DNA from: Hyphomicrobium facile
GTDB lineage: Bacteria > Pseudomonadota > Alphaproteobacteria > Rhizobiales > Hyphomicrobiaceae
Assembly: GCF_900116175.1 (NCBI RefSeq)
Contig: NZ_FPCH01000003.1
Span: 976,577 to 1,040,576, forward strand
Length of the DNA stretch: 64,000 nucleotides
Direction: 5' to 3'
The notes beneath the pieces were generated by a model. It was not told where the DNA came from. It was given only the letters and a program-made list of their open reading frames with translations, and made no database searches. Of the stretch, positions 43,672 through 55,604 are shown one piece after another. Both the position numbers and the translations under genes were made by a program. Within the stretch, counting starts at the first letter, position 1. Each line of letters starts with the position of its first letter.

Positions 43672-45966
43672 ATGATAGCGCGGCGCGACGATCCGAGACC
43701 CCTACCGAGCGAAACCTCGCTCCGGGTGATCATGCGCCATTTGCGCGAGATCATGGCCGATGGCGGCGAGGGGCAGGAGAAGCTCGACCGTATCGTCCGC
43801 CAGATCGCCGGCGTGATGGTCGCCGAGGTCTGCTCGATCTATCTCAAGCGTCAGGACGGCTCGCTCGAGCTTTTCGCGTCTGAAGGCCTCAATCCCGATT
43901 CTGTTCATACAACCCGTCTGAAGCGCGGCGAGGGCCTGGTCGGGCGCGCGTCGGAGCTCGGCGTGACGGTGAACGAGCCGGAGGCTTCGAACCATCCGGC
44001 GTTCTCCTACAGGCCGGAGACGGGCGAAGAGATTTATCACTCCCTCCTCGCCGTGCCGATTTCGCGGTCGGGGCAAGTTCTCGGCGTGCTCGTCATCCAG
44101 AACCGGACGCCGAGGGAATATTCCGACGAGGACGTCGAAGTGCTGCAGGCGACCGCGATGGTGATCGCGGAAAACCTCGTTTCAGGCGCGGTCGCGGGTA
44201 CGGTCGCGTCCATCGAAGCATCGCGCTCGCAGCCGGGCGTGATCGAAGGTGAGCCGCTGTCGGACGGCATCGCGCTCGGTCATGTGGTGCTGCACGAGCC
44301 GCGCATCGTCGTCACGCAGCTGCTGGCGGAAAATCCCGCCATTGAAGTCGAGCGTCTCGATCTCGCTCTCGACAAGCTGCAAAAAAATATCGACGAAATG
44401 TTCGAGCAGGAGCACCTGTCGAACGTCGGCGAGCATCGCGATGTGCTCGAAGCCTATCGCATGTTCGCGCATGACAAGGGCTGGCATCGCCGTTTGCGCG
44501 AAGCTGTCGAAGGCGGCTTGACGGCGGAGGCGGCGGTCGAGCGCGTTCAAAACGCCATGCGCACGCGCATGCTGCGCCAGCACGATACATACTGGCGGGA
44601 GCGCCAGCGCGATCTCGACGATCTCTCCGACCGGCTGCTGCGCGTCCTTGCCGGGCGTCTCAAAAGTTCCGAGGACGACGGTGGGCTTCCGCCCGATACG
44701 ATCCTCGTTGCTCGCACTATGGGACCTGCGGAGCTGCTCGATTACGATCGAAGCCGCCTGCGGGGGCTCGTTGTCGAAGACGGGTCGAGCCAGAGCCATG
44801 TCGCGGTTGTCGCGAAGGCGCTCGGCATCGCGGCAATTGGGCAGGCGACCGGCATCGTCGACCGGGTGTCCGCCGGAGACGCGGCGATCGTCGACGCGGT
44901 CACGGGCGAGGTTCACCTTCGGCCGACGGGCGAGCTCATTTCGGCATATTCCGACAAGGTGCGGTTCCGCGCGCGCCGGCAGAAGCGCTTTCAGTCGTTG
45001 CGCGACCGCCCGGCGATCACCAAGGACGGTGTTCCGATCGCCTTGATGATGAACGCCGGCCTTCTGGTCGACATGCCTCATCTCGATGAATCCGGCGCCG
45101 ATGGGATCGGACTCTATCGTACCGAGCTGCAGTTCATGCTGTCCGAGTCGTTTCCACGCCTCGACCGGCAGACGCAGCTTTACCGTGCCGTGATCGACGA
45201 AGCGGGCGGCAAGCCCGTGGTATTCCGGACGCTCGACGTCGGCGGCGACAAGGTTCTTCCGTACCTTCGCCAGCCGAAGGAAGAAAATCCGGCCATGGGC
45301 TGGCGCGCAATCCGAATGGCGCTCGACCGGCCGGAGCTTTTCCGGCTTCAGATCCGCGCGCTGCTCAAGGCGGCGGCCGGGCGCGAGCTTCGCGTCATGA
45401 TACCGATGGTGTCTGCGAGCTATGAACTCGGGGCCATCCGGGCGCTGATCGAGCGGGAAAAGGCGTTTCTGACCGAGCACGGGCATCCGCTGCCTGAAAA
45501 GGTGCTCGTCGGCGCCATGTTCGAAGTTCCGGCATTGCTGTTCGAGCTCGACGCATTTCTGACCCGGGTCGACTTCGTGTCGGTCGGGTCCAACGATCTG
45601 ATGCAGTTCCTGTTTGCTTCGGACCGTACCAATGCCCGCGTCGCGAGCCGCTTCGACGTGCTGGCGCCCGCGCCACTCAGGGCACTCAGAACGCTCGTCA
45701 CGGCGGCGAACAGCTACAACGTGCCGGTCACGCTCTGCGGCGAGATGGCGGGAAGCGCGCTCGAGGCGATGACGCTCATCGCGCTCGGCTTCCGGTCATT
45801 GTCGATGGCGCCGGCTTCCATCGGTCCGATCAAGGCGATGGTGCTGTCGCTCGATGCCACCAAGGCGAGCGCTTTCATCGACGGAGTTTTGAAAGAAGGT
45901 GCGAAAGACGTCCGCATGTCCTTGCAGCAATTCGCGGAAAAGGAGCGCGTCGCGATCGACGGTTAA
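43672..45966 (+). CDS. ptsP: PEP-protein phosphotransferase PtsP (EI-Ntr)
   Basis: A 764-residue enzyme I of the nitrogen phosphotransfer system. An N-terminal GAF domain (about 25-165) senses a ligand (glutamine in related proteins). The EI phosphohistidine domain has DGSSQSHVAVVAKALGIAA with His376 as phospho-acceptor, and the C-terminal PEP-binding barrel includes GADGIGLYRTELQFM, RTLDVGGDKVLPYL and the catalytic Cys in VPVTLCGEMAG. It passes phosphate from PEP to NPr and EIIA-Ntr, which regulate metabolism and potassium transport. Typical position after lysC. Confidence 0.97.
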   Translation: MIARRDDPRPLPSETSLRVIMRHLREIMADGGEGQEKLDRIVRQIAGVMVAEVCSIYLKRQDGSLELFASEGLNPDSVHTTRLKRGEGLVGRASELGVTVNEPEASNHPAFSYRPETGEEIYHSLLAVPISRSGQVLGVLVIQNRTPREYSDEDVEVLQATAMVIAENLVSGAVAGTVASIEASRSQPGVIEGEPLSDGIALGHVVLHEPRIVVTQLLAENPAIEVERLDLALDKLQKNIDEMFEQEHLSNVGEHRDVLEAYRMFAHDKGWHRRLREAVEGGLTAEAAVERVQNAMRTRMLRQHDTYWRERQRDLDDLSDRLLRVLAGRLKSSEDDGGLPPDTILVARTMGPAELLDYDRSRLRGLVVEDGSSQSHVAVVAKALGIAAIGQATGIVDRVSAGDAAIVDAVTGEVHLRPTGELISAYSDKVRFRARRQKRFQSLRDRPAITKDGVPIALMMNAGLLVDMPHLDESGADGIGLYRTELQFMLSESFPRLDRQTQLYRAVIDEAGGKPVVFRTLDVGGDKVLPYLRQPKEENPAMGWRAIRMALDRPELFRLQIRALLKAAAGRELRVMIPMVSASYELGAIRALIEREKAFLTEHGHPLPEKVLVGAMFEVPALLFELDAFLTRVDFVSVGSNDLMQFLFASDRTNARVASRFDVLAPAPLRALRTLVTAANSYNVPVTLCGEMAGSALEAMTLIALGFRSLSMAPASIGPIKAMVLSLDATKASAFIDGVLKEGAKDVRMSLQQFAEKERVAIDG

Positions 45967-46066
45967 CGAACGTTGATCATTTTTGCGCTCGGGCTTTGAC
46001 AAACAAGCATTTTTTAGCCAAGAGTATGCTTAACGTTGGGGGCCGGCGCGTGATGCCGGAATTTGT

Positions 46067-46936
46067 ATGCGTCGTGGCTTTGAGCAGACCGTTCCGGTCG
46101 GGGGTTATGAGTATGCGCGGCCGGTCACGGCGCGCGTAGATTCGGCTCAACATCAGCAAATTGCTGAAAGCCGCGCTCTTATCGGGCAATTCTTCATCGA
46201 TCTCAGACGGGCATTGCGGCTGACGCTGCCGCAGGCGGCGGAGTATCTGCAGGTTCGCCCGGAGGTGATCGAAGCGCTCGAGACGGGCCACGTCGAGTAT
46301 TTGCCGGACTGGCCCGACACCTCAGCGATCGTCGTGACGTATACGTCCATGGCCGGCATCAATGGCCGCCCGGCGCTCAATGCTATCGGTCAGTTGATCT
46401 CGTATCTTTCCAGTTTCGCGCCCGTTCAGAGCCTGCCCGCCGCCAGCGAATATGCGCCGGTTCACGTTCCGGTGCAGGCCTATTCACCGCCGCCCCAGGC
46501 GCAGGGGCAGCCGTTTCCGCGCTCGCAACCCTTTCCGCGGTCGGAGCCACGCTCCCTACCGGGCAACCCGGCGAGCCCTCCGAGGGACAGACAACCCGGC
46601 CGGCAAGGCAGCGTACAGGCGGCCAACTTTATGCGCGCCGGTTCGGCGATTGCGAACGGCGCCAAGCGGCTGCCGCAAGAGGCGCTCAATCAGTTCCGGC
46701 GACGGCCGCAGCGGGCGCTTTACGCCGTGACGCTGCCGCTCGGCCTGATGCTCCTTATGTTGCATTCGTCTATTTTTGAAACCGTATCAAAGCCGTTCGG
46801 GTCGGCCGTGCGCTGGGCCAGCAGCTATTTTCAGGAACATTACGGCCCCATCCGGGACGGCATGCGCTATATCGAGGTCGACGATCCCCGGTCGCGGCGG
46901 GGGGACAAATTGCGGATTGGCGGCGGTTCGTATTAG
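46067..46936 (+). CDS. RodZ-like helix-turn-helix membrane protein
   Basis: 289 residues: an N-terminal HTH (about 40-95; FIDLRRALRLTLPQAAEYLQ, then VRPEVIEALETG) of the RodZ/HTH_25 kind, a proline/glutamine-rich linker (about 130-190), a hydrophobic helix (about 222-242; ALYAVTLPLGLMLLMLHSSIF) and a short C-terminal tail. RodZ links the MreB cytoskeleton to the membrane, but this protein has a much smaller periplasmic part than RodZ, so the role is uncertain. Conserved between ptsP and prfA in related genomes, by my recollection. Confidence 0.78.
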   Translation: MRRGFEQTVPVGGYEYARPVTARVDSAQHQQIAESRALIGQFFIDLRRALRLTLPQAAEYLQVRPEVIEALETGHVEYLPDWPDTSAIVVTYTSMAGINGRPALNAIGQLISYLSSFAPVQSLPAASEYAPVHVPVQAYSPPPQAQGQPFPRSQPFPRSEPRSLPGNPASPPRDRQPGRQGSVQAANFMRAGSAIANGAKRLPQEALNQFRRRPQRALYAVTLPLGLMLLMLHSSIFETVSKPFGSAVRWASSYFQEHYGPIRDGMRYIEVDDPRSRRGDKLRIGGGSY

Positions 46937-47044
46937 ATACGCGCTGGCTGATGCGCGACCCTCGCGCTCAGAGCGCCCCGCGGCTCTTTCGCGGCCTGTT
47001 ATCAAAGCCCACATCTAAGCCCACCGGCGAAACCCAACGAACAC

Positions 47045-48124
47045 ATGTCAGCACTGCCGCGCGATAAACTCGACCGTCTTTCCGAACGCTGGATGGCCAT
47101 TCAGGATCAGCTGAACCATGGCGTCTCGCAAGCCGACTACGTGAAGTTGACCAAGGAATTCTCGGAGCTGAGCCCGGTCGTGGCGCAGATCGACTCGCTG
47201 CGCAAAGCGGAGGCGGAGAACAAAGACCTCGAACAGCTCATTCGCGATCCGAGCGCCGACAAGGACATGGTCGATCTTGCGTATGCGGAGCGCGCGAGCC
47301 TCTCGGAGCGCATCACCGGGCTCGAGCAGCAGCTTCGCATCGCGCTGCTCCCCAAGGATGCCGCCGACGAGAAAAGCGCGATCCTTGAAGTCCGGGCAGG
47401 AACAGGCGGCGACGAGGCCGCGCTTTTTGCGGCGGATCTCTTCCGCATGTACACGCGCTATGCCGACCTCAAGGGCTGGAAGACGGAAATCATTTCAGCG
47501 TCTGAGAACGATCTCGGCGGCTACAAGGAAATCATCGCCTCGATCACGGGGCAGGGCGTGTTTGCGCGGCTCAAGTTCGAGTCCGGGGTGCATCGGGTGC
47601 AGCGGGTTCCGGCGACGGAAGCGAGCGGGCGCATTCATACGTCGGCCGCCACCGTGGCGATCATGCCGGAGGCCGAAGACATCGACGTCGACATCAAGCC
47701 GGAAGACATCCGCATCGATACGATGCGGGCAGGCGGCGCGGGCGGTCAGCACGTCAACAAGACGGAAAGCGCCGTCCGCATGACGCATTTGCCGACGGGG
47801 ATCGTTGTCGTGTCGGCGGAAAAATCGCAGCATCAGAACCGCCGCCTGGCAATGGCCGTTCTCAAGGCGCGCGTTTACGAACTCGAACGCGAGAAGGCTG
47901 CCAACGAACGGTCCGACGCACGCAAATCGCAAGTCGGTTCGGGCGATCGTTCGCAGCGGATCAGGACCTACAATTTTCCGCAGGGCCGGGTCACCGATCA
48001 CCGGATCAACCTGACGCTCTACAATCTCGATGAGATCATTGCGGGCGGTGGACTCGATGCCTTGATCGACGCGCTCGTGACCGATCATCAGGCGACGATG
48101 CTTGCGGAACTGAGTGCGGCGTAA
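47045..48124 (+). CDS. prfA: Peptide chain release factor 1
   Basis: A 359-residue class I release factor that reads UAA and UAG. The GGQ motif that hydrolyses peptidyl-tRNA is in [20 protein letters not shown] and the stop-codon recognition region contains [20 protein letters not shown], with the RF1-type PxT replaced region just before it. C-terminal [17 protein letters not shown] is typical. The stop is one base before the prmC start. Confidence 0.97.
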   Translation: MSALPRDKLDRLSERWMAIQDQLNHGVSQADYVKLTKEFSELSPVVAQIDSLRKAEAENKDLEQLIRDPSADKDMVDLAYAERASLSERITGLEQQLRIALLPKDAADEKSAILEVRAGTGGDEAALFAADLFRMYTRYADLKGWKTEIISASENDLGGYKEIIASITGQGVFARLKFESGVHRVQRVPATEASGRIHTSAATVAIMPEAEDIDVDIKPEDIRIDTMRAGGAGGQHVNKTESAVRMTHLPTGIVVVSAEKSQHQNRRLAMAVLKARVYELEREKAANERSDARKSQVGSGDRSQRIRTYNFPQGRVTDHRINLTLYNLDEIIAGGGLDALIDALVTDHQATMLAELSAA

Positions 48125-48125
48125 C

Positions 48126-49007
48126 ATGCCGGCTTCCCTTCGCCTGCGGCCGGAGCAGACCGTCGCCGATGCTTTGGCGGCAATGACGCGGGCGTTCACC
48201 GAGGAAGGGCTCGAAAGCCCACAACGCGACGCGCGTTTTCTGCTGCAGGGATTGCTCGGGATCGATGGCGCGCAGCTGCTTTCGGCATCCTCGCGGCCCT
48301 TGGGAACTGCGGCCGAGATCGTCAGCGACGGCGTCAATCGCAGGCTCGCGCACGAGCCCGTTTCGCGGATTCTCGGGCGACGCGAATTCTATGGCCGGAT
48401 GTTCACCGTGACGCCGGACGTTCTCGATCCGAGGCCCGATACCGAGGCCGTCATCGATCTCGCCCTCGACATCATAAGGTCGAGTGGGCTTTCGGGGCGG
48501 CCGCTTAGAATTGCCGACGTCGGTACGGGCTCGGGCATTCTCATTTCGACGCTGCTGGCCGAGCTTCCCGATGCGACGGGCGTGGCGACAGATGTCAGTT
48601 TAGCCGCACTCGATGTCGCCCGGGGAAATGCCGAGAGATTGGGCGTTGCCGGCCGAATCGCGTTCGTTGCGACATCAGGTCTCGCCGGTTGCGCTGGTCC
48701 GTTCGACCTCCTCGTCTCAAACCCTCCCTATATAAGCGGAGCAGAGATTGCTGGCCTTGAGCGGGAAGTGAAGGATTTCGATCCGCTTCTGGCTTTGGAT
48801 GGCGGGGTAGACGGATTAGACGTTTACCGTGAGATCGCCCGTAACGCCTTGGAATTGCAGTGCCCGCTAAGGGTCATTCTCGAGGTTGGCTCGACCCAAG
48901 CGGATGCCGTGGAAAGCCTGTTCAAGGCTGTCGGCGCGCGGCCCATCGGCCGGCGTCTCGATCTCGGGGGACATACCCGAGCTGTTGCTATGGAGATACA
49001 TCTCTAA
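48126..49007 (+). CDS. prmC: Release factor glutamine methyltransferase
   Basis: A 293-residue SAM-dependent enzyme that methylates the Gln of the GGQ motif in release factors. The catalytic NPPY is in DLLVSNPPYISGAEI and SAM motif I is IADVGTGSGILISTLLAEL; the N-terminal helical domain binding the release factor has VSRILGRREFYGRMFTVTPD. It directly follows its substrate gene prfA. ATG 48126 is used; an upstream frame start at 48114 overlaps prfA. Confidence 0.96.
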   Translation: MPASLRLRPEQTVADALAAMTRAFTEEGLESPQRDARFLLQGLLGIDGAQLLSASSRPLGTAAEIVSDGVNRRLAHEPVSRILGRREFYGRMFTVTPDVLDPRPDTEAVIDLALDIIRSSGLSGRPLRIADVGTGSGILISTLLAELPDATGVATDVSLAALDVARGNAERLGVAGRIAFVATSGLAGCAGPFDLLVSNPPYISGAEIAGLEREVKDFDPLLALDGGVDGLDVYREIARNALELQCPLRVILEVGSTQADAVESLFKAVGARPIGRRLDLGGHTRAVAMEIHL

Positions 49008-49439
49008 CCTAACCGATCATTTCTATTTGCGGAAACGCGTTTCCGGGGTAATATCGGCAGTGAAGAGTTTGATCGGATGCGCCCGGAGCTGACGTGCCGC
49101 TGAAGCGGCGATAAACCCGGCCTTCCCATCTCAGATCATCAGCGCAAACTTTCTCGGACGCCTTGGTCCGTTGAGTGTAGAGCGTCGAGCTTCTTTACTC
49201 GGCGCGTGTGCTGACAAAAGCTCCTTTGAGAACGGCTCTAGTATCTTTTGCAGGGTTGATGAACGGGATTACTGCGATTTTGCCCAAGGCAAGGCAGTGG
49301 GGCAAGAGCCGGGACTGAGGTCCGTGGGGCAGTGGTGGCTTTAGAATCGAATTATTGAATTGGATCGGAGGATCCATGGCGCCGCATACCGATCAGCGTG
49401 CGCCGGTGGCAACGTATCAACAAGCATGAACGGGAGCCC
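49008..49439. other. Intergenic region between prmC and DUF4167 gene
   Basis: About 430 bp without a supported gene. A perfect 16-bp palindrome (cggaaacgcgtttccg, 49030-49045) lies just after prmC and may be a protein-binding site or part of a terminator. The rest is less GC-rich than the flanking genes; no clear promoter boxes. Confidence 0.4.
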
Positions 49440-50534
49440 ATGAGGCAAGGTCAACAGAACCGTCGCGGTCGCGGTCGAAACAACAACAATAATAATAACA
49501 ATAACCGCAAATCGCAAAATCCCCTGATGCGCAGTTTCGAGAGCTCGGGGCCCGATGTGAAAATCCGCGGCACGCCCTCGCATATCGCCGAGAAGTACAT
49601 AACGCTTGCGCGTGACGCGCTGTCGTCGGGCGATCCGGTGCTGGCTGAGAATTACCTGCAGCACGCGGAACACTACAATCGCATCATCCTCAGCTATCGC
49701 GAACAGATGGCGCAGCAGGGCGGTGTTGACCCCATAGGTAACGGGGCCGCCCGCACGCATTCGCTCGCGGGCCCTGAGGGTTCGGACGGCGATGAGTTCG
49801 GTGACGAGGAAGGCGACGAGTTCGCCGCTCAGCAGGCGCTTGGTGGCCAGGGAGGGCAGCAGCCCGATCTGCAGCAGCCGCAGTTCCCGCAGCAGCAGCC
49901 GCGCAACTTCGACAATCAGAACCGCTTTGAGAACCGGCAGCCGCGTCACGAGCGCTTCAACAACAATCGCAACGATAATCGCGGCGATCGGGGCGACCAA
50001 CAGCGGTACGACCGGAACGATCGCAACGATCGAAACGACCGGCAAGAATTCCGCGGGGATCGCTACGAACGCGGCGACAACCGCTACCGCGACGACCGGC
50101 GTCCGCATGGCGGCGAAGGCAATCACAATCAGGGCGAGGGCGGTTTCCGCCGCCGTGAACGTTATCAGGGCCCGAACGGCAATCCCAACGGCGGTGATCG
50201 CGACGGCGCCAATGGTTTCCCGCAGCCGGTCGTTGGCGCGCCGCAGCCTGTCGCCGAGCGGGCAGAACGTCCGGAACGAGCTGAACGTCCCGAGCGCGCA
50301 GAGCGTCCGGAACGGGTAGAACGCGCGGAACGTCCTGAGCGGGCGGAGCGTCCTGAACGCGCTGAACGTCCCGAACGGGCAGAGCGTTCTCCGCCAGCGG
50401 CCGCTCCGGCCTCCATCGAGCAGGAGCAGCCGGCATTCCTTCGCCGTCCGGTTCGCCGTCCGCGCCGTGAGGAGCCCGCCGAGGCTCCGGTTGCGCCGCC
50501 GGCTGCTGCGAACGCAAACGACGACCAGGAATAA
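49440..50534 (+). CDS. DUF4167 protein with asparagine tract and charged repeats
   Basis: A 364-residue low-complexity protein. The conserved DUF4167 domain is at the N-terminus (about 20-95; SSGPDVKIRGTPSHIAEKYI, LAENYLQHAEHYNRI), after a run of nine Asn. The middle is rich in Gln, Arg, Asn and Asp, and residues about 277-320 are repeats of P-E-R-A-E-R. The high Arg/Asn content suggests RNA binding, but no function is established to my knowledge; the family is common in Hyphomicrobiales. GGGAG stands just before ATG 49440. A strong terminator follows. Confidence 0.9.
   Translation: MRQGQQNRRGRGRNNNNNNNNNRKSQNPLMRSFESSGPDVKIRGTPSHIAEKYITLARDALSSGDPVLAENYLQHAEHYNRIILSYREQMAQQGGVDPIGNGAARTHSLAGPEGSDGDEFGDEEGDEFAAQQALGGQGGQQPDLQQPQFPQQQPRNFDNQNRFENRQPRHERFNNNRNDNRGDRGDQQRYDRNDRNDRNDRQEFRGDRYERGDNRYRDDRRPHGGEGNHNQGEGGFRRRERYQGPNGNPNGGDRDGANGFPQPVVGAPQPVAERAERPERAERPERAERPERVERAERPERAERPERAERPERAERSPPAAAPASIEQEQPAFLRRPVRRPRREEPAEAPVAPPAAANANDDQE
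50267..50396 (+). repeat. In-gene short tandem repeats encoding PERAER units
   Basis: About seven imperfect units of roughly 15-18 bp built on gaacgtccggaacg/gagcgcgcagag, encoding PERAER and PERVER variants. Codon differences between units show that the repeat is not freshly duplicated. Confidence 0.8.
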
Positions 50535-50559
50535 GCGCAATCATCAGCGTGTACATTTT

Positions 50560-50597
50560 TTCGCCGGTCACGGTCTCCGTGGCCGGCGAATTTTTTT
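50560..50597 (+). terminator. Rho-independent terminator after DUF4167 gene
   Basis: A 14-bp stem (ttcgccggtcacgg/ccgtggccggcgaa, one G-U) with a 3-nt loop and seven T's directly after it; 25 bp after the stop codon. Confidence 0.92.
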
Positions 50598-50633
50598 GTG
50601 CGGTTGAGCTGGGGTGAGTTCGGCCGAGCGGTC

Positions 50634-50924
50634 CTGGGTCCCGGCTCTCCGCTGTGCTTCGGCCGGGATGACAAGAGTAGGGGCCACGAAGATTGTCATC
50701 CCGGGCGAGCGACCTTGCGAGACCCGGGATCCACCTTCGCCGGGATGATGGTGTTGGAAGTCCGCGGGCACACGCCAACGCAATGTCATCCTCGGACTTG
50801 TCCCGAGGATCCATCAAACAGCAAGCGCGCGTTGAACCATGGATCCTCGGCCTGAAGCCGAGGATGACAGTGAGGTGGTTTTCGCCTGGGTCCCGGTTCT
50901 GCGCTGCGCTTCGGCCGGGATGAC
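50634..50924. repeat. Cluster of interspersed palindromic repeats
   Basis: Two 39-bp copies of one element (50634-50672 and 50886-50924, 36 of 39 identical, both ending ggccgggatgac) enclose an inverted relative (50695-50733, gtcatcccgggcgagc...) and a self-complementary pair (50785-50814 with 50839-50868, gtcatcctcgg/ccgaggatgac). Such gtcatcc/ggatgac elements are dispersed in many alphaproteobacterial genomes. The 398-bp gap 50535-50932 is made up almost entirely of the terminator and these repeats. Confidence 0.85.
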
Positions 50925-50932
50925 AATAAGAG

Positions 50933-51709
50933 TCAGCCGGTGATTTCGAAGTCGTCGCCGGTCTGGACGTGGCCGCCGTCAACGACGCGCGCGTAAACGC
51001 CGAAATCGCAGTGTCCGAGTGTCTTTGACAGAAACGATGGGATTTTTAAATCGCGGACGCCGGTCTCGGGATCGACGTTGGTCGCGGCGCAGCGCTCGGT
51101 GCGCTTGAAAACCTGAAGCACCGTGCCGCTTCCGGTACGAAGTTTTTTGCCGACGAGATCGAGTTCGCTCCAAGGCGCGAGGCCGCCGATCACGAGATTG
51201 GGGCGGAAGCGGCGGACATCGACGGTGGCGCCGAGCATCTCGCCGAGCGCTTCGACGCTTTCTCGATTGACGATGTGCACGCACTTCGCCGCGACGTCTG
51301 AAAAGCTGTGGCCGGGGCTCGAGACGATCCGCGGCGGGCCCCGAAGGCCGGAGGTGACGACCCGCGCTATGGCGTCTTCGATCCGGCGGCGGCCGTCTTC
51401 TGTGAGCAGGTCGCCGCGGGCGATTTCGATGCCAGCCTTGACCATAGCGAGGGTCGACGTCCTGTCGTCAAATTCCGTGCGGAGCGTTGCCAGTTCCTCG
51501 TTCTTCATCAGCATGACGAAGTGGATCTTCGAGAGATGGCGCGGGTTTTCCGGATCGAAGGGTCCGGGTCCATTTTCGATCGCGTACGCACGGTCGAAGG
51601 GCAAAGTCTGCATGGGGGTCAAAGGAACGCTTTCGAGCGGTTCCGGCATCAAACCCTTAACCGGGTAGCGATAAAGAGCTTCAATCCTTGCGGGACCAAC
51701 CTTTGCCAT
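50933..51709 (-). CDS. MOSC domain protein
   Basis: A 258-residue protein with the N-terminal MOSC beta-barrel (ALYRYPVKGLMPEPL) and the MOSC domain proper (RFRPNLVIGG and VFKRTERCAATNVDPETG). The conserved Cys in ERCAATNVD is thought to carry sulfur or bind molybdenum cofactor in this family (YcbX/YiiM/mARC relatives). Likely role: handling of molybdopterin-linked sulfur, or reduction of N-hydroxylated compounds. The substrate is not visible. Divergent from clpB (195-bp gap). Confidence 0.9.
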   Translation of the reverse strand: MAKVGPARIEALYRYPVKGLMPEPLESVPLTPMQTLPFDRAYAIENGPGPFDPENPRHLSKIHFVMLMKNEELATLRTEFDDRTSTLAMVKAGIEIARGDLLTEDGRRRIEDAIARVVTSGLRGPPRIVSSPGHSFSDVAAKCVHIVNRESVEALGEMLGATVDVRRFRPNLVIGGLAPWSELDLVGKKLRTGSGTVLQVFKRTERCAATNVDPETGVRDLKIPSFLSKTLGHCDFGVYARVVDGGHVQTGDDFEITG

Positions 51710-51904
51710 GCCGCGAATTTTCCCTCGGTTTTGCCTTCGGAGCCCCTTTTTCCGGCGCCGCCCGCGCCTATATCGCGTTGATCATACGGGGCGGTGGGGA
51801 TGCCTACCATTGGGACTTTGTCCGCACCTGGATGATAAATATCAAATCGCATGGCATTCTTTCCGGGCCTTATGGGGTGGTGAGAATGCGCTGGAGAACG
51901 CGAC

Positions 51905-54499
<2,595 letters not shown>

Positions 54500-54508
54500 T
54501 TGAAGTTT

Positions 54509-54537
54509 CGGACGCGATGCGGTGAGCATCGCGTCCG
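54509..54537 (+). terminator. Terminator after clpB
   Basis: A perfect 12-bp stem (cggacgcgatgc/gcatcgcgtccg) with a 5-nt loop and gttctt after it, beginning 9 bp after the clpB stop. Confidence 0.8.
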
Positions 54538-54611
54538 GTTCTTAGCCGTTGCAGAAGTCCGGTTTTCGGGACGGGCGCGACGGCAAAAATGCTGAATGGC
54601 GGCCAGATCGA

Positions 54612-55418
54612 TTACACTGACTTTCGCCACGGGATCAGCATCGGCACGCGGTCCTTATAGCGGCGGTATTCTTCGCCGAAGAGATCGATCAAATCGCGCT
54701 CTTCCAGCGCTATGCCAACTAAGATGTATGCGGTCATCCCAGCCGCGAACAACAGGTGGCCGACGGTCATGGTCGGTGCTGCCCAGAAGGCGACGATCAG
54801 ACCGAGGTAGAGCGGGTGCCGCACGACCTTGTAGAACAGCGGGGTCAGAAAATGTGGCGCCGGTGTGGGCCGGCCGGCGAGATTGCTGGTCACTTGATGC
54901 AGTCCGAACAACTCGAAGTGGTTGATCAAGAATGTGCTGGTCAGCGCGAACAGCCAACCTGCGAGCGATAAGCCTGTCACCACCGCTGCGATCCGCGGAT
55001 CTCCAATCTCCCAGACTACTGCCGGAATTGGCTGCCACTGCCAGAGCAGCAGGGCAAGCGCCAAGCTGGCCAACAGCACATAGGTGCTGCGTTCGATCGA
55101 TTTCGGTACGAATTGCGTCCACCATCGTTTGAACTGCGGGCGCGCCATGACGCTATGCTGGATGGCGAACAATGCCAAAAGCGCAATGTTAGTGCCGATT
55201 GCTTCGGCCAGCGGGGTCGCGTCGCCTGTATCGATCGTCTTTGGCACCAGGAGTCCGTCAACAAAGCCGATGGCGTAAAGAAAAGTGACGGAAAATATGG
55301 CGTAGGCGGCGATTCCGTAAAGGAAAGAGATTGCCCTACCAAGGACGCCGCTCTTGCTGGAAAATGTGGTGTGCTCTTCCGATTTTTGCGCGAGCACGTC
55401 GTGAGACTCAATCATCAA
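54612..55418 (-). CDS. mddA: Methanethiol S-methyltransferase (MddA-like) membrane methyltransferase
   Basis: A 268-residue protein with five or six helices of the NnrU/isoprenylcysteine methyltransferase-like fold. Segments FAIQHSVMARPQFKRWWTQF, FLINHFELFGLHQV, VVRHPLYLGLIVAFWAAPTM and VGIALEERDLIDLFGEEY match what I recall of MddA, which methylates methanethiol to dimethyl sulfide with SAM. A good AAGGAG precedes the ATG. A 58-codon ORF ends 9 bp upstream, and an AraC-type regulator is divergent. Alternative: another NnrU-like methyltransferase. Confidence 0.82.
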   Translation of the reverse strand: MMIESHDVLAQKSEEHTTFSSKSGVLGRAISFLYGIAAYAIFSVTFLYAIGFVDGLLVPKTIDTGDATPLAEAIGTNIALLALFAIQHSVMARPQFKRWWTQFVPKSIERSTYVLLASLALALLLWQWQPIPAVVWEIGDPRIAAVVTGLSLAGWLFALTSTFLINHFELFGLHQVTSNLAGRPTPAPHFLTPLFYKVVRHPLYLGLIVAFWAAPTMTVGHLLFAAGMTAYILVGIALEERDLIDLFGEEYRRYKDRVPMLIPWRKSV

Positions 55419-55427
55419 TTGCTCCTT

Positions 55428-55604
55428 CTACTTCGCATCAGTTGCATCATTCAGGTAGTGGGCTTGCCTCTGCCGGGTCGGTCCCCGGATGACCGCGTCT
55501 CGACAGTCCTCTTCGTTGCCAGCCTTGGATAATTTGGCGCCAGCGGCTTCGATTCCGGCCATGTTTGCCCATGCGCCCGGGCGGCAAATGAGATAAAGAT
55601 CCAT
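55428..55604 (-). CDS. Small ORF upstream of mddA, possibly a truncated DUF4242-like gene
   Basis: A 58-codon frame (ATG 55604, stop TAG 55428) with AGGAG 8 nt before the start. The first 32 residues (MDLYLICRPGAWANMAG...) recall the N-terminus of DUF4242-type proteins; the rest (DCRDAVIRG...) does not, so it may be a frameshifted or cut-down remnant. It ends 9 bp before mddA and would be on the same transcript, so it could also act in translational coupling. Product is uncertain. Confidence 0.4.
   Translation of the reverse strand: MDLYLICRPGAWANMAGIEAAGAKLSKAGNEEDCRDAVIRGPTRQRQAHYLNDATDAK

Noticed and set aside
44182..45486. 434-codon minus-strand frame opposite ptsP
   Set aside because: Antisense shadow of a well-supported gene.
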